Shown here one piece after another: positions 43,186-53,863 of a stretch of DNA of 64,000 nt (its first letter is position 1; every line of letters starts with the position of its first letter). Source of the stretch: Pseudomonas fildesensis (lineage in GTDB: Bacteria; Pseudomonadota; Gammaproteobacteria; Pseudomonadales; Pseudomonadaceae); the NCBI RefSeq assembly GCF_001050345.1, contig NZ_LFMW01000001.1:248001-312000 (forward strand). The letters are read 5' to 3'. The translations under genes and the position numbers were made by a program. Below the pieces are notes generated by a model. It saw only the letters and a program-made list of their open reading frames with translations, did no database searches and had not been told where the DNA came from.

Positions 43186-43281
43186 AAATGTGGGAGGGGG
43201 CTTGCTCCCGATGGCGGTGTGTCAGTCAATGCATGTGCTGACTGAACCACCGCCATCGGGAGCAAGCCCCCTCCCACATTT
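43186..43281. repeat. REPIN between olsA and acpH
   Basis: AAATGTGGGAGGGGGCTTGC and its mirror GCAAGCCCCCTCCCACATTT bound a 96-base doublet with an internal GTCAGTCA/TGACTGA hairpin. It fills the gap between convergent genes and may act as a bidirectional 3' end structure; the acpH stop lies inside its right edge. Confidence 0.9.
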
Positions 43282-43864
43282 AGACCTCAGTGGTCAGTTG
43301 AGCTTGTGCAAATTTTTGCAACTCTGGATAGAACAGCCGGAAATCTTCGCTCAGCGGCTCATATAACTCGCGCAACTCCTGCATCGCATGCCCCAACGCC
43401 TCAGGCTGCGTCAGCCGCCGCGAAATCCCGCGCAACACCTGCTCCATCACCGCAAACTCACGGTACGAGCCCAGCCAATCATCCGCCGCCATATACGGCG
43501 CAATTTGCGCCAGCCGTCCCGGCAATTGCGGTTCGGCCGCCAGCACGCGGTACACCTGCGCCGTGAAGTGCTCCAGCGGCTGCTCGGCATACACCTGCCA
43601 ATCCCGCGCCAGGCAGTGATCGAAAAACACATCGAGGACGATCCCGGCATAGCGCCTGCGGGTCAGGCTGAAGCGCGACAACGCCTCCCCTACCAGCGGA
43701 TGGCTGTCGGTGAAGCGGTCGATTGAGCGGTGAAGCGCAATCGCCGACTCGATTTGCGGGCTGAACTGACCCTGCAGACGGCCTTTGACAAAGTCGCCGT
43801 AAAGGCTGCCTAGCAGTTGCGCAGGAAGTTGGCCGCCCAGGTGCAGATGTGCGAGATAATTCAT
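43280..43864 (-). CDS. acpH: Acyl carrier protein phosphodiesterase
   Basis: A 194-residue AcpH (DUF479) hydrolase that removes the phosphopantetheine arm from acyl carrier protein. The signatures are MNYLAHLHLGG, LGSLYGDFVKGRL, IALHRSIDRFTDSHP and GIVLDVFFDHCLARDW; the Asp and His residues in these blocks form the metal site. Full length for the family. It is convergent with olsA, with a REPIN at its 3' end. Confidence 0.9.
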   Translation of the reverse strand: MNYLAHLHLGGQLPAQLLGSLYGDFVKGRLQGQFSPQIESAIALHRSIDRFTDSHPLVGEALSRFSLTRRRYAGIVLDVFFDHCLARDWQVYAEQPLEHFTAQVYRVLAAEPQLPGRLAQIAPYMAADDWLGSYREFAVMEQVLRGISRRLTQPEALGHAMQELRELYEPLSEDFRLFYPELQKFAQAQLTTEV

Positions 43865-43892
43865 GCCGCGCAGTCTACCACTGCCTTCAATG

Positions 43893-43995
43893 TATCGTTA
43901 TAACCCGATATACCGATTCGACCTGGACTAAGACCAAAATCATATTGGTATATCGGGATACAGCGATTTAAAGTTCGCCTCATCGCGATATAACG
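43893..43995. promoter_or_regulatory. Operator cluster upstream of the ArsR-type regulator
   Basis: CCCGATATACC (43904-43914) and GGTATATCGGG (43947-43957) are perfect 11-bp inverted copies 32 bases apart. Related TATCGTTATA (43893) and CGCGATATAACG (43984-43995) flank them. The repeats cover the likely promoter region of the ArsR gene. Dimeric winged-helix repressors of this family bind such AT-rich palindromes; binding here is inferred. Confidence 0.65.
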
Positions 43996-44018
43996 CTTTA
44001 CGAAACCGAGCACCTGCC

Positions 44019-44345
44019 ATGTCCATCGACCTCGACGAAATAATAAAAGCCCTGGCGCACCCAGTACGGCGAGACATCCTCAACTGGCTGAAAGACCCGC
44101 AAGTGCAATTCCCCGAGCAACTGCACAACCACGAATACGGCATCTGCGCCGGGCAGATCGACCAGCGTTGCGGCTTGTCACAGTCGACCGTGTCGGCCCA
44201 CCTGGCCACGTTGCAACGGGCGGGATTGATCAGCAGCCAGAAGGCCGGGCAGTGGCACTTTTTCAAACGCAACGAGGAAACGATCCAAGCCTTCCTCACT
44301 GCGCTCATCACTGAACTCAGCGCTGAAATCAGCAAACCGCTGTAG
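44019..44345 (+). CDS. ArsR family (winged-helix) repressor
   Basis: A 108-residue HTH protein. IIKALAHPVRRDILNWLKDP and CGLSQSTVSAHLATLQRAGL give the ArsR winged helix. The loop KAGQWHFFKRNEE is the wing. No clear metal-binding ELCVCDL box is present, so it probably senses an organic compound rather than a metal. It is followed 13 bases later by an MFS exporter and then an old yellow enzyme, suggesting a xenobiotic-responsive operon. Confidence 0.87.
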   Translation: MSIDLDEIIKALAHPVRRDILNWLKDPQVQFPEQLHNHEYGICAGQIDQRCGLSQSTVSAHLATLQRAGLISSQKAGQWHFFKRNEETIQAFLTALITELSAEISKPL

Positions 44346-44358
44346 AAAGGAAACGTAC

Positions 44359-45525
44359 ATGCCCCTCTCGCTACTCATACTGGCCCTGAGCGCCTTCGCC
44401 ATCGGCACCACCGAGTTCGTCATCATGGGTCTGTTGCCCGATGTGGCGGCGGACCTGGGCGTGTCGATTCCCGGCGCCGGCTGGCTGGTCACCGGCTACG
44501 CCCTGGGCGTGGCCATTGGCGCACCGTTCATGGCGCTGGCCACCGCCAAGCTGCCACGCAAGGCCGCCCTGGTAGCGTTGATGGGCATCTTTATTGTCGG
44601 CAACCTGCTCTGCGCAATGGCCAGCGACTACAACGTGCTGATGTTTGCCCGCGTGGTCACTGCGCTGTGCCACGGCGCTTTCTTTGGTATCGGTTCGGTG
44701 GTCGCCGCCAACCTGGTGCCGGCCAACAAACGCGCGTCGGCCGTGGCCCTGATGTTCACCGGCTTGACCCTCGCCAACGTACTCGGTGTGCCACTGGGTA
44801 CGGCGCTGGGCCAGGAAGCCGGCTGGCGCTCGACCTTCTGGGCGGTGACGGTGATTGGTGTGATCGCCTTGATCGGCCTGATCCGCTTCCTGCCGGCCAA
44901 GCGTGGCGAAGAAAAACTCGACATGCGCGCCGAACTGGCCGCCCTCAAGGGTGCCGGGATCTGGTTGTCACTGAGCATGACCGCGCTGTTCGCCGCGTCG
45001 ATGTTCACCCTCTTCACCTACGTGGCACCGCTGCTCGGCGACGTCACCGGCGTCTCGCCCAAAGGCGTGACCTGGACCCTGCTGCTGATCGGCCTCGGCC
45101 TCACCGTGGGCAACATCATCGGCGGCAAGCTGGCGGACAAACGCCTGGCGGCCACCCTGATCGGTGTGTTTATCAGCATGGCGGTGGTATCCACGGCGCT
45201 GACCTGGACCAGCGTAGCGGTGATCCCGACTGAAATCACCCTGTTCCTGTGGGCCACCGCCTCGTTTGCCGCCGTCCCCGCGCTGCAAATCAACGTAGTG
45301 ACCTTCGGCAAGGCGGCGCCGAACCTGGTGTCCACCTTGAACATCGGCGCGTTCAACATCGGCAACGCCCTCGGCGCCTGGGTCGGCGGCAGCGTGATTG
45401 CCCACGGTTTCGGCCTGACCAGCGTGCCGTTGGCCGCTGCGGCCCTGGCGATCCTCGCGCTGCTGGTGACCCTGATTACTTTCCGTCAGAGCGGCGATGC
45501 CGACCTGGCCCCTGCGACCAACTGA
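44359..45525 (+). CDS. MFS transporter, arabinose-efflux permease (AraJ/YdhP) type
   Basis: A 388-residue protein with 12 segments. The first segment ALSAFAIGTTEFVIMGLLPD is typical of the AraJ/YdhP/NepI branch, and VALMFTGLTLANVLGVPLGT is the conserved segment 5 region. It is inferred to export a small compound recognised by the adjacent repressor. GAAAGGAAA precedes the ATG. It is second in the three-gene operon, 27 bases ahead of the reductase. Confidence 0.88.
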   Translation: MPLSLLILALSAFAIGTTEFVIMGLLPDVAADLGVSIPGAGWLVTGYALGVAIGAPFMALATAKLPRKAALVALMGIFIVGNLLCAMASDYNVLMFARVVTALCHGAFFGIGSVVAANLVPANKRASAVALMFTGLTLANVLGVPLGTALGQEAGWRSTFWAVTVIGVIALIGLIRFLPAKRGEEKLDMRAELAALKGAGIWLSLSMTALFAASMFTLFTYVAPLLGDVTGVSPKGVTWTLLLIGLGLTVGNIIGGKLADKRLAATLIGVFISMAVVSTALTWTSVAVIPTEITLFLWATASFAAVPALQINVVTFGKAAPNLVSTLNIGAFNIGNALGAWVGGSVIAHGFGLTSVPLAAAALAILALLVTLITFRQSGDADLAPATN

Positions 45526-45552
45526 TCAAACTAAAGAGAAGGGTGTTATCCC

Positions 45553-46608
45553 ATGACGACTATTTTCGATCCGATCACACTGGGCGACCTGGAACTGTCG
45601 AACCGCATCATCATGGCGCCGCTGACCCGCTGCCGCGCCGATGCCGGTCGCGTGCCAAACGCACTGATGGCCGAGTACTACGTGCAACGCGCCTCCGCCG
45701 GGCTGATCCTCAGCGAAGCCACTTCCGTCACGCCACTGGGCGTGGGTTACCCGGACACCCCGGGCATCTGGTCCAACGACCAGGTCCGCGGCTGGGCCAA
45801 TGTCACCAAGGCCATTCATGGCGCGGGTGGCAAGATCTTCCTGCAACTGTGGCACGTCGGCCGGATCTCCCACGCGTCGTACCTGAACGGCGAAACCCCG
45901 GTGGCACCGAGCGCGATCCAGCCTAAAGGCCACGTCAGCCTAGTCCGCCCGCTGGCTGACTTCCCGACCCCGCGCGCCCTGGAAACCGCTGAAATCGCCG
46001 ACGTTGTCGATGCCTACCGCGTCGGTGCGGAAAACGCCAAGGCCGCCGGTTTTGACGGCGTGGAAATCCACGGCGCCAACGGCTACCTGCTCGACCAGTT
46101 CCTGCAGAGCAGCACCAACCAGCGCACCGACAACTACGGCGGTTCCGTGGAAAACCGTGCGCGCCTGCTGCTGGAAGTCACCGACGCCGCCATCGAAGTC
46201 TGGGGCGCCGGCCGTGTGGGTGTGCATTTGTCACCCCGCGCCGACCTGCACGACATGGGCGACGAGAATCTGTCCGAAACCTTCACCTACGTTGCGCGTG
46301 AATTGGGCAAGCGCGGTATCGCGTTCATCTGCTCCCGCGAGAAAGAAGCCGGCGACAGCCTCGGCCCGCAACTCAAGGCAGCGTTCGGCGGCCCGTACAT
46401 CGTCAACGAACGCTTCACCAAGGACAGCGCCAACGCCTCGCTGGCCTCGGGCAAGGCGGATGCGGTGGCCTTCGGCGTACCGTTCATTGCCAACCCGGAC
46501 CTACCGGCCCGCCTGAAGGCCGACGCGCCGCTGAACGATCCACGTCCGGACACCTTCTACAGCAAGGGTCCGGTCGGTTACATCGACTACCCGACACTGG
46601 CGCTCTGA
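45553..46608 (+). CDS. Old yellow enzyme family alkene reductase (NemA/XenB-like)
   Basis: A 351-residue FMN flavoprotein. NRIIMAPLTRCRADAG, EATSVTPLGVGYPDTPGIW, ADVVDAYRVGAENAKAAGFD, VEIHGANGYLLDQFLQSSTN and YGGSVENRAR are the canonical OYE blocks. It reduces activated C=C bonds or nitro groups using NADPH; NemA and XenB attack N-ethylmaleimide and nitro-explosives. Its place with an exporter and a repressor fits electrophile detoxification. A strong terminator follows. Confidence 0.92.
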   Translation: MTTIFDPITLGDLELSNRIIMAPLTRCRADAGRVPNALMAEYYVQRASAGLILSEATSVTPLGVGYPDTPGIWSNDQVRGWANVTKAIHGAGGKIFLQLWHVGRISHASYLNGETPVAPSAIQPKGHVSLVRPLADFPTPRALETAEIADVVDAYRVGAENAKAAGFDGVEIHGANGYLLDQFLQSSTNQRTDNYGGSVENRARLLLEVTDAAIEVWGAGRVGVHLSPRADLHDMGDENLSETFTYVARELGKRGIAFICSREKEAGDSLGPQLKAAFGGPYIVNERFTKDSANASLASGKADAVAFGVPFIANPDLPARLKADAPLNDPRPDTFYSKGPVGYIDYPTLAL

Positions 46609-46625
46609 TGTAACTTGCTGAAACG

Positions 46626-46659
46626 AAAAAGCCCCGGCGCGCAAGAACCGGGGCTTTTT
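46626..46659 (+). terminator. Rho-independent terminator
   Basis: AAAAAGCCCCGG...CCGGGGCTTTTT stem-loop 17 bases after the alkene reductase stop. Confidence 0.93.
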
Positions 46660-46690
46660 CATTGATGACATGCTCGTTCCACGTCCTCTT

Positions 46691-46804
46691 GATCGTTCCC
46701 ACGCTCCGCGTGGGAATGCCGCCCTGGACGCTCCGCGTCCGCTTTGAAGTTATGACGCAGAGCCTCACAGGATGCATTCCAACGCAAAGCGTAGGAACGA
46801 TCAG
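46691..46804. repeat. Dispersed inverted-repeat element, copy C
   Basis: GATCGTTCCCACGCTCCGCG at the left and GCGTAGGAACGATC at the right, with internal GGACGCTCCGCGTCC and a drifted TGACGCAGAGCCTCA. Same family as copies A, B and D. Confidence 0.85.
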
Positions 46805-46988
46805 ACAAAGGCCGGGAAACATTCCTTCACAGCCTTGCAACAATATCGCTACAAAATAGTTAGGCGACTACGTATCAACCGCCCGCCAGCCCGTATATAA
46901 AGTCACTCCACAGATAAGGCCGAAGGACGATTCGCCCTCCTTAGGCTTTACTGTTGACACAGCTTGATTCAATTACGCATTTTTTGTC
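46805..46988. other. Gap between copy C and emhR 3' end
   Basis: With the terminator and copy C this forms a 380-base stretch without a gene. It is lower in GC than the flanks. An imperfect AAGGCC...GGCTTT structure (near 46916-46948) could serve as the 3' end of emhR; nothing else is seen. Confidence 0.4.
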
Positions 46989-47621
46989 TTAGTTGCGAAG
47001 GCTAGGGCTCAAACGCAGCATGTCCAGACCTATGTCGACCCAGCGCTCGGCTTCCTGGTGCAACTGATAGCTGTCCGGTACCAGCAACCATTGGCCGAGC
47101 ATCCCGTCGATATACGCATGGAGGCACACCGCCCCTCGGACGGTGTCGAGATTTTCCGGAAGTTGCCCGCGATGGACCGCGTTACGCAGTGTCAGGCCGA
47201 TGCGCAGGTTGCATTCAAGACTGTGGGTCTGGCGTTGGCGGCGCATGTCGCACATTTCATCGGTGAATTCGCACTTATGAAACAAAATCTCATTGATGCG
47301 TCGGGTTTTCGGGTCCAGAGCAACTTGATGAAACAAATGAATCAACAGCTTGCGCATACAGCCCAGCGGGTCGACTTCATCCTCGCTCTCACTGGCCCGG
47401 GCCAGCTCATCCAGCGGCTCGTGCAGCGTTTCCAGCATCGCCTGCAGCAAGTCGGCCTTGTTGCTGAAATGCCAGTAGATGGCACCGCGCGTCACGCCGG
47501 CCAACGCGGCGATATCCGCCAGAGTGGTCCGCGCGACGCCGCGTTCATAAAAGGCATGCTCGGCGGCTTCGAGAATCTGGCTGCGCGTTTCCTGAGCTTC
47601 CTCTTTGGTGCGACGAACCAT
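46989..47621 (-). CDS. emhR: TetR family repressor of the RND efflux operon (TtgR/EmhR)
   Basis: A 210-residue TetR repressor matching TtgR/Emh[44 protein letters not shown]. TtgR is released by antibiotics and plant aromatics, de-repressing ttgABC. It is divergent from emhABC, and a near-exact TtgR-type operator lies in the shared 286-base gap. Length equals TtgR. Confidence 0.92.
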   Translation of the reverse strand: MVRRTKEEAQETRSQILEAAEHAFYERGVARTTLADIAALAGVTRGAIYWHFSNKADLLQAMLETLHEPLDELARASESEDEVDPLGCMRKLLIHLFHQVALDPKTRRINEILFHKCEFTDEMCDMRRQRQTHSLECNLRIGLTLRNAVHRGQLPENLDTVRGAVCLHAYIDGMLGQWLLVPDSYQLHQEAERWVDIGLDMLRLSPSLRN

Positions 47622-47789
47622 GGCAGTAAAACCTCAATCAGAACACTTGGGACTATCGGTAACGCTGGGCTAATAGGCGGTAACGATCATCTAAATAATT
47701 GTGGGACGACACCGTCATGGGAGCCGAACGTACTAGAATCGAGGCTTTGGGCAGCGCTTTGTCTACATTGCGCGAAGCCTGTCAAGAGT

Positions 47790-47817
47790 TTACAAACAAC
47801 CATGAACGTAAGTATAT
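47790..47817. promoter_or_regulatory. TtgR/EmhR operator
   Basis: TTTACAAACAACC followed by ATGAACGTAAGTATA agrees with the P. putida TtgR operator (as recalled) at nearly every position. It lies about 90 bases upstream of the emhA start, overlapping the likely divergent promoters. Confidence 0.85.
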
Positions 47818-47907
47818 TGCGTAGCAAGCTACTTATCTACTCACAGCTTGTTTTTTACCCTTCCACACTTCTTGTGCGCACCCTGCGCGCCTGACCCGAG
47901 GATCTTC

Positions 47908-49062
47908 ATGCAACTTAAGCCAGCTGTTACCGCTCTGGTCACTGCCGTCGCCCTGGCATCGCTGCTCAGCGGATGTAAAAAGGAAGAAGCGGCTCCGCCC
48001 GCTCAAACCCCTCAGGTCGGCGTGGTCACCCTTCAACCGCAAGCCTTTACCCTGACAACCGAGCTGCCAGGCCGCACCACCGCCTACCGCATCGCGGAAG
48101 TTCGTCCTCAGGTCAACGGCATCATTCTCAAGCGCCTGTTCAAGGAAGGCGCGGATGTGAAAGAAGGTCAGCAGCTTTATCAGATCGATCCGTCGGTCTA
48201 TGAGGCAACCCTGAAAAGTGCACAAGCCAGCCTGACGCAGACCAAGTCCATCTCCGACCGTTACAAGCAGTTGGTCGATGAGCAAGCCGTCAGCCGTCAG
48301 GAATACGACACTGCTGTCGCCAATCGCATGACCGCAGAAGCAAACGTTCAAACCGCTCAGATCAACGTGCGCTACACCAAAGTGTTCGCGCCGATCTCCG
48401 GGCGTATCGGCCGTTCTTCGGTGACCGAAGGCGCGTTGGTCAGCAATGGCCAGGCCGATGCGATGGCCGTGATCCAGCAACTGGACCCGATCTACGTCGA
48501 CGTGACGCAGTCTTCGGCTGAAATGCTGAAACTGCGCCGCGACCTGGAAAGCGGCCAGCTGGAGAAAGCCGGCGCGAATGCCGCCAAGGTCAAGCTGACC
48601 CTGGAAGACGGTAGCGATTACGGCCAGGACGGCAAGCTGGAGTTCTCCGAAGTCTCGGTCGACCAGACCACCGGCTCGGTCACCCTGCGCGCCGTGTTCC
48701 CTAACCCTGACCACACCCTGCTGCCGGGCATGTTCGTACACGCCCAACTGCAAGCCGGTGTGAACAGCAAGGCCATCCTTGCCCCGCAGCAAGGCGTGAC
48801 CCGCGACCTCAGGGGCATTCCAACGGCACTGATCGTCAACGCCGACAACAAGGTCGAGCAGCGTGAACTGGTCGCCAACCGCACTTACGGCGCCTACTGG
48901 CTGGTCGAAAAAGGCTTGAACGCCGGTGACCGTGTGATTACAGAAGGCTTGCAGTACGTCAAGCCGGGCGCCGAGGTCAAGGTCAAGGAGGCTGATAACG
49001 CCAAGCCTGCTGGTGCTGGCACTGGTGCTGCTCCTGCTGCCGCTGCTGGCAAAGGGGAGTAA
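47908..49062 (+). CDS. emhA: RND efflux periplasmic adaptor (EmhA/TtgA)
   Basis: A 384-residue membrane-fusion lipoprotein. The lipobox LLSGC has the cysteine at residue 23. Blocks GRTTAYRIAEVRPQVNGIIL, LYQIDPSVYEATLKSAQASL and FAPISGRIGRSSVTEGALVS are the lipoyl and barrel domains. It links the pump to the outer-membrane channel. Length equals TtgA. ATG 47908 is chosen because the lipoprotein signal begins there; the frame is open to 47848. The next gene is 3 bases away. Confidence 0.93.
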   Translation: MQLKPAVTALVTAVALASLLSGCKKEEAAPPAQTPQVGVVTLQPQAFTLTTELPGRTTAYRIAEVRPQVNGIILKRLFKEGADVKEGQQLYQIDPSVYEATLKSAQASLTQTKSISDRYKQLVDEQAVSRQEYDTAVANRMTAEANVQTAQINVRYTKVFAPISGRIGRSSVTEGALVSNGQADAMAVIQQLDPIYVDVTQSSAEMLKLRRDLESGQLEKAGANAAKVKLTLEDGSDYGQDGKLEFSEVSVDQTTGSVTLRAVFPNPDHTLLPGMFVHAQLQAGVNSKAILAPQQGVTRDLRGIPTALIVNADNKVEQRELVANRTYGAYWLVEKGLNAGDRVITEGLQYVKPGAEVKVKEADNAKPAGAGTGAAPAAAAGKGE

Positions 49063-49065
49063 TCC

Positions 49066-52000
49066 ATGTCCAATTTTTTTATCGACCGTCCCATTTTCGC
49101 CTGGGTAATTGCCCTGGTGATCATGCTGGTCGGGGCACTTTCGATCATGAAGTTGCCCATCAACCAATATCCGGCCATTGCGCCGACCGCCATCGACATC
49201 CAGGTGACCTACCCAGGCGCGTCCGCACAAACCGTGCAGGACACCGTGGTACAGGTCATCGAGCAACAGCTCAACGGTATCGACAACCTGCGTTATGTTT
49301 CCTCGGACAGTAACTCCGACGGCAGCATGACCATCACCGTGACGTTCAACCAGGGTACCAACTCGGATATTGCCCAGGTTCAGGTGCAGAACAAGCTGAA
49401 CCTGGCGACCCCACTGCTGCCGCAAGAAGTGCAGCAGCAGGGTATCCGCGTGACCAAGTCGGTGAAGAACTTCCTGATGGTGATCGGTCTGGTGTCGGAA
49501 GACGGCAGCATGACCAAGGACGACCTGTCCAACTACATCGTCTCGAACATTCAGGACCCGATTTCACGGACCGCTGGTGTGGGTGACTTCCAGGTGTTCG
49601 GTTCGCAGTACGCCATGCGTATTTGGCTTGACCCGGCCAAGCTGAACAACTACCAGCTCACACCGGTGGATGTCAGCACTGCGATCTCCGCACAGAACGT
49701 CCAGGTGGCTACCGGCCAACTGGGCGGCCTGCCTGCCCTGCCCGGCACCCAGTTGAACGCGACCATCATTGGCAAGACCCGCCTGCAGACTGCGGAGCAG
49801 TTCGGCAATATCCTGATGAAGGTCAATACAGACGGCTCCCAGGTACGCCTGAAGGATGTCGCCCGTATTGAGCTGGGTGGTCAGAACTACAGCATCGCTG
49901 CACAGTTCAACGGCAAGCCCGCTTCGGGTATGGCGATCAAGCTGGCCTCCGGCGCCAACGCCCTGGACACCGGCAAGGCCATCCGTGCCACCGTGGCGTC
50001 GCTCGAACCGTTCTTTCCGCCTGGCATGAAGGCCGTGGTGCCCTATGACACCACGCCTGTAGTGACCGAATCGATCTCCGGTGTAGTCGACACCCTGGTC
50101 GAAGCGATCGTGCTGGTGTTCCTGGTGATGTTCCTGTTCCTGCAGAACTTCCGCGCCACCATCATCACCACCATGACTGTACCGGTGGTATTGCTGGGTA
50201 CCTTCGGGATCCTGGCGGCGTTCGGCTTCACCATCAACACCTTGACCATGTTCGGCATGATCCTGGCCATCGGCTTGCTGGTGGACGATGCCATCGTGGT
50301 GGTCGAAAACGTCGAGCGGGTGATGGCCGAGGAGCACCTGTCGCCGAAAGAGGCGACGGTCAAGTCCATGGGCCAGATCCAGGGCGCCCTGGTCGGTATT
50401 GCCCTCGTATTGTCGGCGGTGCTGTTGCCGATGGCGTTTTTCGGTGGTTCCACCGGTGTGATTTACAAACAGTTCTCCATCACCATCGTTTCGGCCATGG
50501 CGTTGTCGGTACTGGTTGCCCTGATCTTCACCCCGGCCTTGTGCGCCACCATGCTCAAGCCGATCGACCCCGAGAAGCACGGCCAACCCAAGCGTGGTTT
50601 CTTCGGCTGGTTCAACCGCACCTTCGACCGTGGCGTACTGAGCTACGAGCGCGGCGTGGGTAACATGATCAAGCACAAGATCCCGGCGTTCCTGGTGTAC
50701 GCGCTGATCATCGTCGGCATGATCTGGCTGTTCATGCGCATCCCTGCTGCGTTCTTGCCCGATGAAGACCAGGGTGTGATCTTTGCCCAGGTGCAGACGC
50801 CGGTCGGTTCTTCGGCTGAACGCACGCAAAAAGTCATCGACGACATGCGCGCCTACCTGCTCAACGACAAGGAAGGCGAGCCTGGCGAAGGCAAAGGCGT
50901 GAAATCGGTGTTCACCGTAAACGGCTTCAACTTCGCCGGTCGTGGCCAGAGCTCGGGCCTGGCGTTTGTGATGCTAAAGTCGTGGGACGAGCGTGACGCC
51001 TCCAACTCGGTGTTCGAGATCGCCAAGCGCGCCCAGGGCTACTTCATGCAGACCTTCAAGGACGCCATGGTATTTGCCATCGTTCCGCCGTCTGTACTGG
51101 AACTGGGTAACGCAACCGGCTTCGACGTGTTCCTGCAGGACCAGGGCGGTGTCGGCCATGAGAAATTGATGGCGGCGCGTAACCAGTTCCTCGGTATGGC
51201 AGCACAAAGCAAGATTCTGGCAGGCGTGCGCCCCAACGGCGTGAACGATGAGCCGCAGTACGAACTCACCGTTGACGACGAAAAGGCCAGTGCCCAAGGC
51301 ATCACCCTGTCAAACATCAACCAGACCCTGGCGATTGCCCTGGGTGGCAGCTACGTCAACGACTTCATCGACCGTGGTCGGGTGAAGAAGGTGTACGTGC
51401 AAGGTGATGCCGCCAGCCGCATGTCGCCTGAAGACCTGAACAAATGGTTCGTGCGCAGCGACTCCGGGAAGATGGTGCCATTGTCGGCCATCGCCTCGGG
51501 CAAGTGGATCTTCGGTTCGCCGAAACTCTCGCGCTACAACGGTGTGGCGGCGATGGAAATCCTCGGTACGCCGGCGCCGGGCTACAGTACCGGTGACGCC
51601 ATGGCCGAAGTTGAACGTATCGCCAAGCAATTGCCGGCGGGTGTCGGCTATGCCTGGACCGGCCTGTCGTATGAAGAACGTCTGTCCGGCTCCCAGGCAC
51701 CTGCGCTGTACGCCTTGTCACTGTTGATGGTGTTCCTCTGCCTCGCGGCACTGTACGAAAGCTGGTCGATCCCGATCGCGGTGATCTTGGTAGTACCACT
51801 AGGGGTTGTGGGTGCGTTGATGGCGACCAGCATGCGCGGGTTGTCCAACGATGTGTTCTTCCAGGTGGGCTTGTTGGTGACGGTGGGCCTGGCCGCGAAG
51901 AACGCCATCTTGATTGTGGAGTTCGCCAAAGAGCTCCACGAACAAGGCAAAGGCATCGTCGAAGCAGCCATCGAGGCGTCCCGCATGCGTCTGCGGCCGA

Positions 52001-52227
52001 TCATCATGACCTCCATGGCGTTCGTCCTCGGCGTATTGCCGCTGGCGATCTCCTCGGGTGCAGGCTCAGGCAGCCAGCACGCGATCGGTACCGGCGTAAT
52101 TGGCGGTATGATCACGGCCACTGTCCTGGCGATCTTCTGGGTGCCACTGTTCTTCGCAACCGTGACCTCCATGGGCGAACGTAAAAAGACTGAACCCAAG
52201 CAAACTCCTAAAGAGGCTGGCCAATGA
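49066..52227 (+). CDS. emhB: RND multidrug efflux transporter (EmhB/TtgB)
   Basis: A 1053-residue inner-membrane proton/drug antiporter of the HAE-1 family. The N-terminus [20 protein letters not shown] is diagnostic. [20 protein letters not shown] contains the two proton-relay aspartates (equivalent to AcrB Asp407 and Asp408). The two large periplasmic loops and 12 membrane segments are complete. It exports solvents, aromatics and antibiotics together with EmhA and EmhC. The stop overlaps the emhC start (ATGA). Confidence 0.95.
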   Translation: MSNFFIDRPIFAWVIALVIMLVGALSIMKLPINQYPAIAPTAIDIQVTYPGASAQTVQDTVVQVIEQQLNGIDNLRYVSSDSNSDGSMTITVTFNQGTNSDIAQVQVQNKLNLATPLLPQEVQQQGIRVTKSVKNFLMVIGLVSEDGSMTKDDLSNYIVSNIQDPISRTAGVGDFQVFGSQYAMRIWLDPAKLNNYQLTPVDVSTAISAQNVQVATGQLGGLPALPGTQLNATIIGKTRLQTAEQFGNILMKVNTDGSQVRLKDVARIELGGQNYSIAAQFNGKPASGMAIKLASGANALDTGKAIRATVASLEPFFPPGMKAVVPYDTTPVVTESISGVVDTLVEAIVLVFLVMFLFLQNFRATIITTMTVPVVLLGTFGILAAFGFTINTLTMFGMILAIGLLVDDAIVVVENVERVMAEEHLSPKEATVKSMGQIQGALVGIALVLSAVLLPMAFFGGSTGVIYKQFSITIVSAMALSVLVALIFTPALCATMLKPIDPEKHGQPKRGFFGWFNRTFDRGVLSYERGVGNMIKHKIPAFLVYALIIVGMIWLFMRIPAAFLPDEDQGVIFAQVQTPVGSSAERTQKVIDDMRAYLLNDKEGEPGEGKGVKSVFTVNGFNFAGRGQSSGLAFVMLKSWDERDASNSVFEIAKRAQGYFMQTFKDAMVFAIVPPSVLELGNATGFDVFLQDQGGVGHEKLMAARNQFLGMAAQSKILAGVRPNGVNDEPQYELTVDDEKASAQGITLSNINQTLAIALGGSYVNDFIDRGRVKKVYVQGDAASRMSPEDLNKWFVRSDSGKMVPLSAIASGKWIFGSPKLSRYNGVAAMEILGTPAPGYSTGDAMAEVERIAKQLPAGVGYAWTGLSYEERLSGSQAPALYALSLLMVFLCLAALYESWSIPIAVILVVPLGVVGALMATSMRGLSNDVFFQVGLLVTVGLAAKNAILIVEFAKELHEQGKGIVEAAIEASRMRLRPIIMTSMAFVLGVLPLAISSGAGSGSQHAIGTGVIGGMITATVLAIFWVPLFFATVTSMGERKKTEPKQTPKEAGQ

Positions 52228-53681
52228 GCAAGTCGCTCCTTTCCTTAGCTGTCACGGCATTCGTGCTCAGTGGCTGCTCGCTGATACCTGACTATCAGCG
52301 CCCCGAAGCGCCGGTGGCCGCACAGTTCCCGCAGGGGCCGGCGTATTCGTCGGCCCAGGCGCCGAACCAGGCTGCTGCCGAGCAGGGCTGGAAGCAGTTT
52401 TTCCATGATCCTGCCCTGCAACAGCTGATCCAGACCGCATTGGTGAACAACCGCGACCTGCGCGTCGCGGCCCTGAACATCGACGCCTACGCGGCGCAGT
52501 ACCGCATCCAGCGTGCCGACCTGTTCCCCGCCGTCTCTGCCAATGGCAGCGGCAGCCGCCAGCGCGTGCCGGCACGGTCGTCGCAGACCGGCGAAGCGGG
52601 CATCACCAGTTCGTACTCGGCCACCCTCGGGATCAGCTCGTATGAGCTGGACCTGTTCGGCCGCGTGCGCAGCCTGAGTGAAGAAGCGCTGCAGAAGTAC
52701 TTCGCGACCGAAGAAGCCCGTCGCACCACCCAGATCAGCCTGGTGGCCAGTGTGGCCAACGCCTACCTGACCTGGCAGGCCGACAAGGAACTGCTCAAGC
52801 TGACCCAAGACACCCTGGGTGCGTACGAGCAGAGCTACAAGCTCACCTCGCGCAGCAACGAAGTCGGCGTGGCCTCGGCCCTCGACTTGAGCCAGGCGCG
52901 CACCTCGGTGGAAAACGCCCGGGTGGCACTGGCGCGTTACACCCGCCAGGTGGCCCAGGACGAAAACAGCCTGACCCTGCTGCTCGGCACTGGCCTGCCG
53001 GCGAATATCGCCAGCAAGCCACTGTCGGATGACCTGCTGAGCGAAGTGCCGGCCGGGTTGCCATCGGACCTGCTGCAACGTCGTCCCGACATTCTGCAAG
53101 CCGAGTACAACCTCAAGGCGGCCAACGCCAATATCGGCGCGGCCCGTGCAGCGCTCTTCCCGAGCATCAGCCTGACGGCCAACGCCGGCACCATGAGCCC
53201 GGATCTGAGCGGCCTGTTCAAAGGCGGTTCGGGCACCTGGTCGTTTGCCCCGCAGATCAACATCCCGATCTTCAACGCCGGTAGCCTGCGCGCAAGCCTG
53301 GACTACTCGAAGATCCAGAAAGAGATCAACGTGGCCAACTACGAGAAGGCCATTCAGACCGGCTTCCAGGAAGTCTCCGACGGCCTCGCCGCGCGTGAGA
53401 CCTACAAGCAGCAGTTGGAGGCCCAGCGTGGTTTCGTCGCCGCCAACCAGGATTACTACCGCCTGGCCGAGCGTCGCTACCGCATTGGTGTCGACAGCAA
53501 CCTGACCTTCCTCGACGCCCAGCGCCAACTGTTCAGTGCCCAGCAATCGCTGATCACCGACCGCCTGGCGCAGCTCAACAGCGAGGTCAACCTGTACAAG
53601 GCCCTCGGCGGTGGCTGGAACGAGCAGACCGCGAAGAACGAGCCGCTGAAAGAAGAAGCGCCGACGTTGAAGTTGTTCTGA
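52224..53681 (+). CDS. emhC: Outer-membrane efflux channel (EmhC/TtgC)
   Basis: A 485-residue OprM-type outer-membrane lipoprotein. The signal [18 protein letters not shown] places the lipidated cysteine at residue 18. Two TolC-type repeats are visible ([20 protein letters not shown] and [20 protein letters not shown]). It forms the exit duct of the pump. It is coupled to emhB by a 4-base overlap and followed by a terminator. Confidence 0.94.
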   Translation: MSKSLLSLAVTAFVLSGCSLIPDYQRPEAPVAAQFPQGPAYSSAQAPNQAAAEQGWKQFFHDPALQQLIQTALVNNRDLRVAALNIDAYAAQYRIQRADLFPAVSANGSGSRQRVPARSSQTGEAGITSSYSATLGISSYELDLFGRVRSLSEEALQKYFATEEARRTTQISLVASVANAYLTWQADKELLKLTQDTLGAYEQSYKLTSRSNEVGVASALDLSQARTSVENARVALARYTRQVAQDENSLTLLLGTGLPANIASKPLSDDLLSEVPAGLPSDLLQRRPDILQAEYNLKAANANIGAARAALFPSISLTANAGTMSPDLSGLFKGGSGTWSFAPQINIPIFNAGSLRASLDYSKIQKEINVANYEKAIQTGFQEVSDGLAARETYKQQLEAQRGFVAANQDYYRLAERRYRIGVDSNLTFLDAQRQLFSAQQSLITDRLAQLNSEVNLYKALGGGWNEQTAKNEPLKEEAPTLKLF

Positions 53682-53698
53682 TAACGGTGCTGTAAAAC

Positions 53699-53731
53699 AA
53701 ACCGCTTCCCTCGCAGGAAGCGGTTTTTTTA
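53699..53731 (+). terminator. Rho-independent terminator of emhABC
   Basis: AAACCGCTTCC...GGAAGCGGTTT followed by T residues, 17 bases after the emhC stop. Confidence 0.93.
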
Positions 53732-53863
53732 TGTCCGAAAGGCTCCCGTCAACTTGCGTTCGATCATCGCCCACAACCCGCCCGCCCCCACTTTCATCGC
53801 CCCCGCCCTGCCCCGCACCATGGCCGCCACCTGCATAACCCCAATAACAACAGGTCTAACGCC

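Noticed and set aside
47833..49425. A 530-codon minus-strand open frame opposite emhA/emhB
   Set aside because: Antisense to well-recognised efflux genes, with low-complexity composition.
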